Shown here: piece by piece, positions 1 to 10,453 of the stretch
Position numbering within the stretch: position 1 is the first letter of the stretch
Layout: every line of letters starts with the position of its first letter
Assembly (NCBI GenBank): GCA_019914995.1
Contig: CM034134.1
Location: forward strand, 638,145 to 702,144
Source: Acanthochlamys bracteata
Lineage: Eukaryota; Streptophyta; Magnoliopsida; Pandanales; Velloziaceae
Direction of reading: 5' to 3'
Length of the DNA: 64,000 bases
Made by a program: the position numbers and the translations under genes
Notes under the pieces: generated by a model
What the model was told of the DNA's origin: nothing
Database searches by the model: none
The model's input: only the letters and a program-made list of their open reading frames with translations

Positions 1-1
1 A

Positions 2-592
2 CCGAGTTCGAGCTCCTCGGACAGTTCAAGCTTCTGGTCGTCTTCCTCTGATGCTGAATCTGTTCGAGTTCGTGAAGAGAAGAACAGTAAGAAAATTGGT
101 TCGTTGAAGAATCGATTTAGACCGCCGGTATCTCCTGGTTCGAAACTCGCAGGGTTTCTGAACTCAATCTTCACCGTCGGTGCAACAAAGAAACATAAAA
201 TCTACCGTGAGGATTCACCGGTTTCGGTCTGCTCGACGCCGTCGAGCTGTTCAAGGTCTTGTCTTAGTAAAACAAATCGATCTACCGGAGAAAAAAGATC
301 GGTTCGGTTCGGTCCGGTGAGTGTATTGGAACGAACCGGTTCCACCGGTGCAATTAACTCGATTCGGTTTAGTCAACCGGTGGAGAAGAAGAAGGATGGG
401 TTGAAGAGGGTTGAAGATTTGCTGATGAGCATGGATGATGACGTGGCAAGTGACCTTGATGATGACGTGGCAAGCGATGCCAGCTCGGATTTATTCGAGC
501 TTGAAAATTTGGAGTACGCCGACGAGCTCCCGGTTTACGAGACGACAAGCCTCGGAACGAATATCGCGATCGCTAAAGGGTTAATTCGGTAA
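2..592 (+). CDS. BG1: BIG GRAIN 1-like protein, 3' part (5' end outside window)
   Basis: The frame is open from base 2, so the gene starts before the window; the first internal Met is at 104. The visible part is about 196 residues. It has a serine-rich stretch, then the family signature PPVSPGSKLAGFLNSIFT, a Ser/Cys-rich segment ending SRSCLSK, a VRFGPVSV block, an acidic Asp-rich stretch near 120-130 of the ORF, and the conserved end ELPVYETTSLGTN followed by IAIAKGLIR and a stop. This order is that of the plant BIG GRAIN 1 family. Rice BG1 is a plasma-membrane protein that promotes auxin response and transport and increases grain size; the same role here is inferred. No intron is visible in this part. 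A possible AATAAA poly(A) signal lies near 722. Family assignment is confident; which paralogue is unknown. Confidence 0.86.
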   Translation, partial: PSSSSSDSSSFWSSSSDAESVRVREEKNSKKIGSLKNRFRPPVSPGSKLAGFLNSIFTVGATKKHKIYREDSPVSVCSTPSSCSRSCLSKTNRSTGEKRSVRFGPVSVLERTGSTGAINSIRFSQPVEKKKDGLKRVEDLLMSMDDDVASDLDDDVASDASSDLFELENLEYADELPVYETTSLGTNIAIAKGLIR

Positions 593-2536
593 TTTTATAT
601 AAAAATGTTTTCGTGTTTCCTTTTTCTTTTTTTTGGGGATTTCAGTAGAGAATATTTTTTCTCTTGTTTTTGTGTAACTATGTACGACTTCAATGTAATT
701 GTTCTCTATTTTATTTTTTCAAATAAATAATAGCAACTTTTTGTTTTTTTTTGGGTGTGAAAATATTTGGCTGAAGTTAAATTGCGACTTTTAATTTACT
801 GGTTATTTAGAAATTTTAAAAATAGAGTATGAAGTTTACTTCTTTTATATATGTACTTTAAATTCATGGAAAAATCTTATCATCACATTTTCTTCAGAAG
901 TTATAATTTCAAATATAACTAGAAAATATACACTTTTAATTTTAAAATAAATAACTTATAAATTATTTAAAATTTATTTTTAATAAAATAAAAATTATGA
1001 ATAAAGTAAAACACGCACTTATTCATAAACAATTCATTGTCATGTCAATCTTATGAATCTTTCTGATAGAACTAGTTTTGATATTCTACGCAATGTTTTT
1101 GATATTCAAAACAAAGAATATTTTAGAATTTTTATAATATTTTATAAGTTTTTTAAATTTCAAAATACAAAAGTTTTATATAAAATTTTATTATTACTTA
1201 TTTCTTTAATTATAGAATAAAGTTTATTTTTCAAAAAATTTCTAAAAAATTTTTATTTTAAGAAAATTTATTTCATAAACACTTACAAACATCTCTTAGT
1301 TCAACAACTACCAATTATTATTTGAAAAACCTAATTTTAAATTTCAACACAGACATACTACAAATGGCTAAACACTTGCAAATTCATCACCAAAAAGTCT
1401 ACACTTTAATTTAAAAAAAACAAATATTATACATAATCATTCATTCAAAGATTTAAATTAATCTTATAATTATGGTTGAAAAAGAGCACTAATGGTCAAA
1501 CCCTAACCCTAATAAAGTCATGCCATAATCTTTCTTTTTTTTGTACTAAATAATTTTTATCTAGTGCTTTACTAGTAAAGGCATGTTATAATAATACATA
1601 ATCTTCAAGGTTTTTAAAATTTTTTTAAGATAAATTAGTGGAATCCTACATGCTTAATCTATCCTTATCATTGTATATGATTCCACTTTACCAACCGTGC
1701 GGGTACGATAATTATATTAATCAATTCCATAAGATCTTAATCAGAAAGAACTAAAAGAATTTAAGAGTAGTGCAACTAAGAATCTTTTCATGTGCTTGAG
1801 ATAATTAAATTATTAAAATTGTTTCAGTGGTGCTTTTTAATTCATCAAGTAATCACGTATGTGATTAAATGTCTTTTTTAATTGAATTTTGTAAATATAG
1901 AGTTCGATAAAAAATAAAATTCAATAAAATTAGATAACGATGTGATAACTAAAATATGTAAAAATAAAATTTAGAGTAAAATTTTGAAAAAAATAAATTT
2001 TAATATAAAAATAAAATTAGAATTCGAAATATCAGTTAAAATATATGAACTGATTCGACCTAAAATCTATAAAAAAAAATTATAGTGACAATAAAATTGG
2101 CCTACGAATTTCTTTCGAGAATAAAATAGTATTTTTTATAACATACCTAGATTGGATTCTTTCACTCTCAATCATAACCGTTGATCAAGTTGAATATAAT
2201 TTATAGAAAAATTGAACTAATTAAAGTGATAATCACTAAATGAGATCATTTTCAACCCCTGTTCATTCTGATCGTTAGATCGAGCCTAATCAATAAAATT
2301 TCAAAAATAAGTTGTATAGTTTAAATTATTTATAAAAATTTCAAAAAAAATTTTTTTTGACAGAAATAAATATTGCCCAATTATATATTCAAAATTATAT
2401 ACAACATTTCAAATTTATGATTATATGTTGAATACTTAATTATAATTAATTAAAAATTTGATAGACAAAACAATGGCCCATATAACCAACATATCATATG
2501 GGGGAATCAATCAATTGAATGCTAAAACCCCACTAA

Positions 2537-2738
2537 ACGGCTGTTTGGGAATTGAAGTTTTTCTAAAATAAAATATATGTTTATTTTAAAAAATAAAATT
2601 TATTTTTTATTTTTTAAAAAAATTAGTAATAATAAATAATATTTTATTAACAAATATTAAATAAATTCTATAAACAATTTATTATAAAATATGAATAAAA
2701 TAAAATAAATGGAACGCAACTTTTCGCCAAACCATTTC
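2537..2738. repeat. MITE-like AT-rich element, TTTGG/CCAAA-ended family
   Basis: The left end reads GGCTGTTTGGGA and the right end CGCCAAACC, so the ends are short imperfect inverted repeats around an interior made almost only of A and T. Similar ends bound elements near 20678, 22578, 55309, 56945 and 58428. No coding capacity is visible, as expected for a non-autonomous miniature inverted-repeat element. Exact ends are approximate. Confidence 0.45.
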
Positions 2739-2746
2739 TAAGGGCA

Positions 2747-3030
2747 TGTTTCAAATATCCATAACTGAATTTCATAAAAGTAAAAAATAAAAAATAGAGT
2801 TTCTTGAAAAATAAAATAAAATAGAGTTCAATATTTGTGTTTCAATAATTTCTGAAAGTGTGTTAAAAATTAAAAGATATAATTGTATTGAGAAGTGTGC
2901 AAATAAAAAGTTAAAATTAAAGTTTCGCATACAGAAATGAAGTTCTAAATTTTCTGTATAATTAAAATATGAATTATTCAAAAATCAAAATTTGGCAATA
3001 AAAAAGTAAAATTATGAATATTTTAAAACA
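2747..3030 (+). repeat. MITE-like element, family C (plus orientation)
   Basis: About 284 bp bounded by TGTTTCAAATATCCATAA on the left and TTATGAATATTTTAAAACA on the right, an imperfect terminal inverted repeat of about 18 bp. The same sequence, with many substitutions, is present as its reverse complement at 4959-5241 and again in the duplicated copy at 10164-10453. The 69-residue reading frame on the minus strand inside it is a by-product of the repeat. Confidence 0.6.
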
Positions 3031-3604
3031 CCGTATTTGGAGAGCGTTTTTTTAAATTCTTTAGTTTATATTTTCTAAAAGTTATAATATTTTATAAAAT
3101 TTATAATTTATAAATTCTTATTATTAACTATAGTTATCATTTCATGTTGGGGTTGGAGTTGTGGACCACATCGATCCAACAAGAGCACACCCCCTTCTTA
3201 TGTACGGACCCAATCCTCGAACCCAAACCTCCCCACACGGATGCGTCGTCATTCGTAACCCACGTGACGGTGGGATCAAGATTTTTCTTCAGGTCCTCTG
3301 ACTAAATCCTTTTTTTGATCCAACGTTGTCTGTAATTAAGCTTCATATAAACAAAAAATAAGAAGTAAATTTTTTATAAAAATGATTTAAAAATCACGTT
3401 TAGTATTTATGATTTAATAATTTTAAAGTAATTGAAAATGGAAAGATAACATTGTATTATGAAATAGATAAATAAAAAATTAAAAATAAAATTTTGTACG
3501 TGAAATTAGAATTTTAAATTTTTATGCAAATAAAATATATGAACAGTTGAAATGTAAAATTTGACGAAAAAAAATAAATGTATGAACTATTTAAAACATA
3601 TCCT

Positions 3605-3825
3605 TAGTCCGTATTTATTTTGAATTGATTTTATTTTTTAAAAATAAAATTTAAAATATAATAAAATTAACGTTTTATATCTATTTTATATTAGAATTAA
3701 ATTTTATAAAAAATTTAAATATAAAGTTTTGATAAAAATAATTTATTTTAAAAAATTTATTTATTTTATATTAAAACAAATTTTAAAAAAATAAATTTAG
3801 TGTGCCGGTAAAATAGCCCTTAGCT
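3605..3825. repeat. MITE-like AT-rich element, family A
   Basis: The interior is A/T only, with a left end CCGTATTTATTTTGA and a right end with GTGCCGGTAAAATAGC. Interior order and length resemble elements near 20425, 54430 and 58185, which end in TATTAATAAATACGC-like sequence. Ends are less clear than for the other families, so confidence is low. Confidence 0.3.
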
Positions 3826-4513
3826 ACTGTTTTGGCACTCTCTTTTATTTCAATTTTATTTTATTTTATAATTTTTAATTAGTTTTTTTAAAATAAAAAA
3901 GTTGATTTAATTTTTTTAATCTTCAAAATAAATTATTTTTTACAATAAGTTTTTATTTTAAGTTGAGTTCCTAAAATAAATCTTTTAGTTGTGTAGATGC
4001 CTTTATTAAGAATAAATTTCATATAAAACAGTGATGAGGATAATTTTTTAAAATAATTATTTAAAAATAAACTATCATTTTAAGTTTTTTCTTATCTCAT
4101 TAATTTGATTATTTAAAAAAAAATAAAACAACGACTAAAAAGAAGAGAAAACTTATTTTGGGTAAAGAGAAAGATTTAAAGAGCGTAGAAGAAGACATGA
4201 ACAGAATGACTTAAAAAACTTTTCTCAATCCCTATAATACTACAATTTTATTCTTCTTTTGCTTTAAATCTCTAGTTCATAATAAAAGCAGGAAAAAAAA
4301 AAGTCCATCATCATAATGTTCATCTTGAAACTTTTCTCATTTTGTCCACAATTTAGGAAGCCAGGTTGGAATGTGATCCAATTTTTTTGGGATCCAAAGC
4401 AATGTGTGTCCCATGCCATCATACTCAATATTGCCTTCTTCACCTCCAACTATTTTTTACCTGATCCATCTCTTTATGGATCTCTGAAAATTTTTCAGTG
4501 ATGTTAAAAACTG

Positions 4514-4737
4514 TGTTTCAGTTTCTTAAAATTGAATTTATGAAAATAAATTTTTACTAAAATAGAGTATTATGAAAAATAAAATTCGATAAAAATAAAA
4601 TTCGAAATAATAACTAATCATATAAAGAAATTTCATAATAAAATTTTGAAATAAAATTCGTAATGATAACTGAAATACGTTAAATGAGTCAAATTTAAAT
4701 TTTGAAAAGAGAAAATAAATTTGAAAAAACTGAAACA
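4514..4737. repeat. MITE-like element, family D, with perfect 11-bp TIR
   Basis: The element starts TGTTTCAGTTTC and ends AAAACTGAAACA, giving an 11-base perfect terminal inverted repeat, at a length of about 224 bp. The interior has the repeated phrase AATAAAATTCGATAAAAA, which also occurs in degraded form near 1910-2030 and 6300-6500. No target-site duplication is obvious. A duplicated copy lies at 9721-9944. Confidence 0.6.
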
Positions 4738-4958
4738 TATCCTAAGTACCTGCATTATTTATTTGGAAGTAAATTTCTTTAAAATATGAGTTATTAAAAA
4801 ATAAATATAAAAATTTATGAAAAAATAATTTTTTAGCAAGAAATTTACTTTTGGATTACTTACGACGAAGTAAATAAGTCATTTTATTAAAGTAGCTTTA
4901 TAATAGAACGACTTTTCGCGACCGTTTTTGTAAGGCACTGATTTGGAGATTAAGTGCG

Positions 4959-5241
4959 TGTTTTCAATGTTCATAATTTTTTTTTTTGGTCAAATTTTAA
5001 ATTTTGAATAATTTATATGTTTCAATTACACAAAAAATTTAAGAACTCTATTTTTATATGCGGAATTCTAGTTTCAATTTTCTTATTTGTATATTTTTCA
5101 ATATAATTATATTTTTTAATTTTAAATACATTTTTAAAAATTATTGAAATACAAATACTGAACTCCACTTTTATTTTATTTTTTAAAAAATTCTACTTTT
5201 TACTTTTTACTTTTACGAAACTCAATTATGAATATTTAAAA
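4959..5241 (-). repeat. MITE-like element, family C (minus orientation)
   Basis: This is the reverse complement of the element at 2747-3030. It begins TGTTTTCAATGTTCATAAT and ends ATTATGAATATTTAAAAGA. It lies inside duplication copy 1 and recurs at 10164-10453 in copy 2. Confidence 0.55.
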
Positions 5242-6614
5242 GACGCTCTAAGCAATGTTACCAAACGTGGTCCTGTTAAACTTAAGTTTAGTAACAACAA
5301 GCAACACTCAGAATTTGACGATTATATATATGTTTGATAATAGACAACTTATCTACTAAAAACCAATTATTTTCAAAGTGACTAAGACAATTCCTAGGCA
5401 AAGGTCTATGAATTTGATAGATGTAAGAGAATGTTAGTCTGAACTTTTGAACTGCTTATCATTTCAAATAAATATTTTATATTTTTTGATAATTTTTTAC
5501 AGTATTTTATATAATTTATTAAATTTTTTAAAAGTATAAAAAATTATTATATAGTAACAAATTTTAAATATAATTTTTATTATTTTTTAAGTAAAAAAAT
5601 TAAGCTCATTTTTAAAAAAATCTTTAAATAATTTTTTATTTTAAAAAAATTCTATTTTATAAACACTTTCGAATTTCTTCTGAATATTGTTTTTTAAGGG
5701 GACAAGATTGTAGAGAAAATTTTTGTAATTAATGTTGTGTCTGTTGTTAACTAGGGTTAGATAAAGAGTCTGCAATCAAAGAGATTAAGGACGTTATTGA
5801 AAGCTCTGAAGGTAGGGAAGGGAAGGAAGTGGTGCACTTAAGGGATGGTTATTTGGTAAAGCTATCACAAAATATAAGTTAGAAATAGAAACAACTTGGA
5901 AAAATTAGGGCATGTTTACCATTTATCAACCTATAAACTCACTTTTTTTTTAACTTATGTTTTAATTAAAATAAACTTAAATTTAAAATAATTTTTTTTC
6001 CATTACCAAACCCACCAAAATAATGAGTGTTTGTTGTTTTTTCTTAAAAACTACTTTCTGGATGCTTGAAAAGTGTTTACTATTCTTTGAAAAATATTAT
6101 CTATAATGTATATATTTGATAATTGGTAGATCAAATATAATCCACTCGATCAATTTGGTGATCCGTTAGATAAATCGGTGATTCGATAGTCCTTTCTTTC
6201 AAGTTAATGTTCTGGTTGGATCTAACTATATTATTTTTTTAGGTGGATAGATAACAATATCAAATTAGTCGTATTTTAATTGCATAAAAATAAGTATTTT
6301 AATTATTTTTTGAAAGTAAATCTCAGTAAAAATAATGTTTAAGCGAAAATAAAGTTCGAAATAGTAATTAAAATATGTAAGGTAAATTTTGAAATTTAAT
6401 TTTGATGCAAGTAGGTAGAGTTTGATGTGAAAATAGAATTAGAGTTCGGATGATAGTTAAAATACATAGGAACTCAAATTTGGAAAAAGAAATTGAAATT
6501 TCTTGCAATTAAAACACTCCCTTATTGTCTCTCCGTTCATGTAATCGGAAGTACAATCTGTAAGCAGGAGAGACACAGCAGACAACAACGCTCTTGCCTA
6601 CTACCTAATTTCGA

Positions 6615-6638
6615 AAGCCCAAGCCCAAGCCCAAGCCC
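6615..6638 (+). promoter_or_regulatory. (AAGCCC)4 site II-like cluster upstream of WTF9 copy 1
   Basis: Four perfect AAGCCC units followed by A give overlapping AGCCCA motifs, which read TGGGCT on the other strand. TGGGCY is the plant site II element bound by TCP factors and is enriched upstream of genes for ribosomal and organelle gene-expression proteins. The cluster ends 109 bases before the WTF9 start codon. It could lie in the core promoter or the 5' UTR, since no transcription start is known. Confidence 0.5.
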
Positions 6639-6677
6639 ATGGCTGGCAACTTAAACATCAAACTTGAAGCTGATTAG
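6639..6677 (+). CDS. Possible upstream ORF of 12 codons before WTF9 copy 1
   Basis: An ATG immediately follows the AAGCCC cluster and opens a 12-residue frame, MAGNLNIKLEAD, ended by TAG 70 bases before the WTF9 ATG. If the transcript begins upstream of it, this uORF could lower WTF9 translation. The sequence is identical in duplication copy 2 at 11841-11879. There is no direct evidence that it is transcribed. Confidence 0.25.
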   Translation: MAGNLNIKLEAD

Positions 6678-6747
6678 TTGAAAGTTCAAATCTTTTGGAA
6701 TTCTATTCTAAATTCCCGCGTCTGGGGAATTCTATCGAACACCTAGC

Positions 6748-7946
6748 ATGCAGTTCAAGAGAAACACAAGAACGTTTCTTCTACTTCTTCACCGTTTTCA
6801 CTTTCTCTACCGCTGCAGTAACAATCTCTCTGTTTTCTTTATCAGAAGCTATGTAGATGTGAAGATGAAATGGAAGAAAGATTACTCTTTCGACTCGGTT
6901 GATGTTCTTACCAAGTCCCGTGACCTCCGTCCGCTTCTCGCACTCAAAAATATCATCGCTGCTCAACCGGAAGGTTCGATCCCGATATCGGCTGTATCGA
7001 AAAGAGATCGAGAGCTTGAGATCTCCGGCCGTGTTGCTTCGTTCATGCGCAGGTTTCCTGCTGTGTTTGAAGAATTCACTGGCCCTCTTTATAATCTTCC
7101 TTGGTTCAGACTCACCAGCGAAGCACTCTCTGTTCACAAATATGAAAGATCCGTTTTTGAAGCTAACAAATGTGAAATTGTGGGGAGATTGAGGAGGCTT
7201 GTGATGATGTCGAAGGAAAAGATGCTCCCTTTCAGGATAATTCAGGGAATGCTGTGGTTTCTCGGCTTGCCGGAAGATTTCTTGAAGGATCCAGATGAGA
7301 TTTCATCCAACGGGTTGTTTAAAGTTATTGAATTGGGGGATGGGGAGAAGTTGTTGAACGCTGAGTTCATTCCAGGGGAGAATTTACTGTCTGCTCTTCA
7401 GAGGAATTCCATCAAACAGTTGGCAGATGGGTGTTCGAAACCATTGCCGAGTTCAGCTTCCTTTCCACTTTTTCCATCCAAAGGCGTCCGATTGAAGAAA
7501 AAGATTGAAGACTGGTTGGTTGAGTTCCAGAATCTCCCCTATGTATCCCCATACGAAGATTTCTCTGGCTTGGATCCAAACAGTGATGTTTCTGAGAAGA
7601 GAGTGGCTGGTGTTCTTCATGAACTTCTTAGCTTGTTTGTTGATAATTCTGCTGAGAGGAGGCGGCTTCTTTGCCTCAGGAAGCACTTGGGCTTACTACA
7701 GAGAAGTTCCACAAGGTGTTCGAGAGACACCCGCATGTGTTCTACCTATTGCTTAAGCAGAAAACCTGCACTGTGGTGCTCAAAGAAGCTTATTTTGCTG
7801 GCAAGTACACTGAGATTCAGAAGCACCCAATGCTCAAAGTTAGAGAGAAGTATGTTAAATTGATGAACAAGTCAGAGCTGATCTTGAGGAGTCGCCGGAG
7901 TCGGAAGCCTTTGCCTGTGGTTGAAGACGAGGATTTATGTGCATAG
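6748..7946 (+). pseudogene. WTF9: WTF9-like PORR-domain gene, copy 1, frameshifted near its 3' end
   Basis: This single-exon gene has a basic, hydrophobic N-terminus (about residues 1-38) that looks like a mitochondrial presequence. A PORR domain follows from about residue 40, with KKDYSFDSVDVL, SGRVASFMRRFPAVFEEF, YNLPWFRLT, ILPFRIIQG-like and FPLFPSKGVRL blocks, then YVSPYEDFSGLDPNSD and AEKRVAGVLHELLSLFV-like blocks. These match WHAT'S THIS FACTOR 9, which in Arabidopsis is needed for splicing of mitochondrial rpl2 and ccmFc introns. Compared with copy 2, an extra GA at about 7701-7702 shifts the frame after residue ~316. The natural frame ends in a wrong tail and stops at 7863, while the family-like C-terminus (FERHPHVFYLLLKQKTC, SELILRSRR) continues in another frame to 7946. 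Unbroken length would be 398 aa, close to the family. It may be a real lesion or a sequencing error. Confidence 0.88.
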
Positions 7947-8539
7947 GAGATTGAATTCATTGTGCATGTAAAATATTGGACGGCAGTCTGGGTAGTTCTC
8001 TACTGCCGTTTTGCTGATGAAATGTTTTGTAATATGCTGCTCATAGCAGAGGTGATTGTGGATTCAGTGATGCTCAGATCGGCGACGAGTAAGCCATGAC
8101 TGTCCGATATTGATTTCAGTGGTGTAGTCACTTGAGGTTTGTTTACTTGTAGAAATTGAACCGAAAAGTGAGTTCGTAAAAAATGAGTTTACGAAAACTA
8201 AATATAGAAAGTCATTTAGAAGTGACTTGTTTGATAGGTGAAAGTGATTTTTGGGAGTTCTTTTCTGATAAGTAAACAAGCCCTTGATGGCAAGGCATAC
8301 CCTTCTTTTTTGCTCTACTTGAATTAGAAAGGATATCTTCTTTTCACCTTCACAACTCACTTCTTTTACTAAAATGTTACTTTCAGCTATGCAAAAAATT
8401 ACTTTCAATCCATTGCTTCCTATAAAAAGTAATTCACTTTCAACAATATTAGTTATACTTAACTCATTACTAAAAACTCAACACCCTAACAGTTTTGAGG
8501 ATCCTGAATCCGTTGGCAAAGTAAACTAAAAAAATTTCA

Positions 8540-9000
8540 ATCAGTTATTCATGTTCCACATTTTGCCCAGCCATCCATGATCCACCTTTCATGCGGAGGT
8601 TAATACCCGTTGAAGGAGATCCAGAGTACAAGAATTTTAGAAGCGACCACAGCAGTTCTTTTTCTCGCAAATGCCTGTGTTGACACAGGCGACTACATTC
8701 ATGGCCGTGATTGACACAGTCTCCATGCACTCCGAAGACGAAGACTGCATAGCGAAAAGCTGCATCCGTATTCATGGACAGGCGATGCGGAGATGGTTGA
8801 AAAGTTCCACGGCTTTGCAGTAATCAAGATAGGGAACAAGGACCAGACACGACGGAATAGGTGTGGCGCCAGCATGTTGGCATACGAGCCCATGATGCCG
8901 AGCTCCGGTCACCGGAATAACGTGTTGGGGAGAGAGTGACCATTTGAAGCTGCGAAGGTGCTGCAGCTGGGATGTTGAGCAACTCACCACACAAATAGTG
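8540..9000. other. GC-richer block of unknown nature downstream of WTF9 copy 1
   Basis: About 460 bp of balanced base composition stands out from the AT-rich surroundings. It is repeated at about 13737-14196. Both strands have overlapping 60-76-residue frames, but none runs through the whole block and none resembles a family I recognise. It may be a decayed exon or a transcribed 3' flank. Differences between the copies include small indels in the middle (near 8661 and 13857), which shift any coding frame and argue against selection on protein. Confidence 0.3.
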
Positions 9001-9720
9001 TATTCTTTTGAAGTATAGAAAAGATACGCATAGATATTGATTTACAGATGAACTTTTAAGGGATATTTAAAAGTGCTTATAAAGTAGATTTTTTTAAAAC
9101 AAAAGGAATAAAAGTTTTTGAAAAATAATTTTTATTTTGTATCTTAAAAATAATAGTTTTTATTTTAAGTTGAGTTCCTAAAATAAATCTTTTAGTTGTG
9201 TAGATGCCTTTATTAAGAATAAATTTCATATAAAACAGTGATGAGGATAATTTTTTAAAATAATTATTTAAAAATAAACTATCATTTTAAGTTTTTTCTT
9301 ATCTCATTAATTTGATTATTTAAAAAAAAATAAAACAACGACTAAAAAGAAGAGAAAACTTATTTTGGGTAAAGAGAAAGATTTAAAGAGCGTAGAAGAA
9401 GACATGAACAGAATGACTTAAAAAACTTTTCTCAATCCCTATAATACTACAATTTTATTCTTCTTTTGCTTTAAATCTCTAGTTCATAATAAAAGCAGGA
9501 AAAAAAAAAGTCCATCATCATAATGTTCATCTTGAAACTTTTCTCATTTTGTCCACAATTTAGGAAGCCAGGTTGGAATGTGATCCAATTTTTTTGGGAT
9601 CCAAAGCAATGTGTGTCCCATGCCATCATACTCAATATTGCCTTCTTCACCTCCAACTATTTTTTACCTGATCCATCTCTTTATGGATCTCTGAAAATTT
9701 TTCAGTGATGTTAAAAACTG

Positions 9721-9944
9721 TGTTTCAGTTTCTTAAAATTGAATTTATGAAAATAAATTTTTACTAAAATAGAGTATTATGAAAAATAAAATTCGATAAA
9801 AATAAAATTCGAAATAATAACTAATCATATAAAGAAATTTCATAATAAAATTTTGAAATAAAATTAAATATGATAACTGAAATACGTTAAATGAGTCAAA
9901 TTTAAATTTTGAAAAGAGAAAATAAATTTGAAAAAACTGAAACA
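9721..9944. repeat. MITE-like element, family D, duplicated copy
   Basis: This is the same element as 4514-4737, carried by the segmental duplication. It has TGTTTCAGTTT at one end and the inverted AAACTGAAACA at the other. Confidence 0.6.
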
Positions 9945-10163
9945 TATCCTAGGTACCTGCATTATTTATTTGGAAGTAAATTTCTTTAAAATATGAGTTA
10001 TTAAAAAATAAATATAAAAATTTATGAAAAATAATTTTTTAGCAAGAAATTTACTTTTGGATTACTTACGACGAAGTAAATAAGTCATTTTATTAAAGTA
10101 GCTTTATAATAGAACGACTTTTCGCGACCGTTTTGTAAGGCACTGATTTGGAGATTAAGTGCG

Positions 10164-10453
10164 TGTTTTCAATGTTCATAATTTTTTTTTTTTAGTCAAA
10201 TTTTAAATTTTGAATAATTTATATGTTTCAATTACACAAAAATTTAAGAACTCTATTTTTATATGCTAATTCTAGTTTTTTGATTTTCTTATTTGTATAT
10301 TTTTCAATATAATTATATTTTTTAATTTTAAATACATTTTTAAAAATTATTGAAATACAAATACTGAACTCCATTTTTATTTTATTTTTTAAAAAATTCT
10401 ACTTTTTACTTTTTACTTTTTACTTTTACGAAACTCAATTATGAATATTTAAA
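10164..10453 (-). repeat. MITE-like element, family C, duplicated copy
   Basis: This is the same element as 4959-5241, carried by the segmental duplication. It differs by a longer T run near the left end and an extra CTTTTTA unit near 10412-10430. Confidence 0.55.

Larger units (their letters stand above)
593..3947. other. AT-rich intergenic region with MITE-like repeats
   Basis: There is no supportable gene. The first ~130 bases are the likely 3' UTR of the BIG GRAIN 1-like gene. The rest is over 75% A+T with long alternating A and T runs. It includes a telo-box-like AAACCCTAACCCTAA near 1499 and repeat elements annotated separately. A less AT-rich island at about 3145-3310 contains a G-box core CACGTG at 3261-3266, but no reading frame I recognise. 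Confidence 0.6.
3948..9155 (+). repeat. Tandem duplication unit, copy 1 (about 5.2 kb)
   Basis: This unit is directly repeated by 9156-14351. The offset between copies is 5207 at the left end, 5201 at the WTF9 start codon and 5196 at the right end. The drift comes from small indels, mostly in A, T or G runs. The left breakpoint is near 3948 and the internal junction near 9155/9156, where similarity to the outside flanks stops; only 1-2 bases of microhomology are visible there. The unit holds family D and C repeats, a promoter, a WTF9-like gene and an unrecognised GC-richer block at 8540-9000. The few mismatches indicate a recent duplication, or two haplotypes joined by the assembler. Confidence 0.93.

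Noticed and set aside
1497-1516. Telomere-like CCCTAA repeats
   Set aside because: Only two units. This is a telo-box-like motif, not an interstitial telomere array.
4264-4501. Two 61-residue frames on opposite strands, repeated at 9471-9708
   Set aside because: They lie in duplicated AT-rich spacer, have no similarity I recognise and no promoter or splice context. Their repetition is due only to the segmental duplication.
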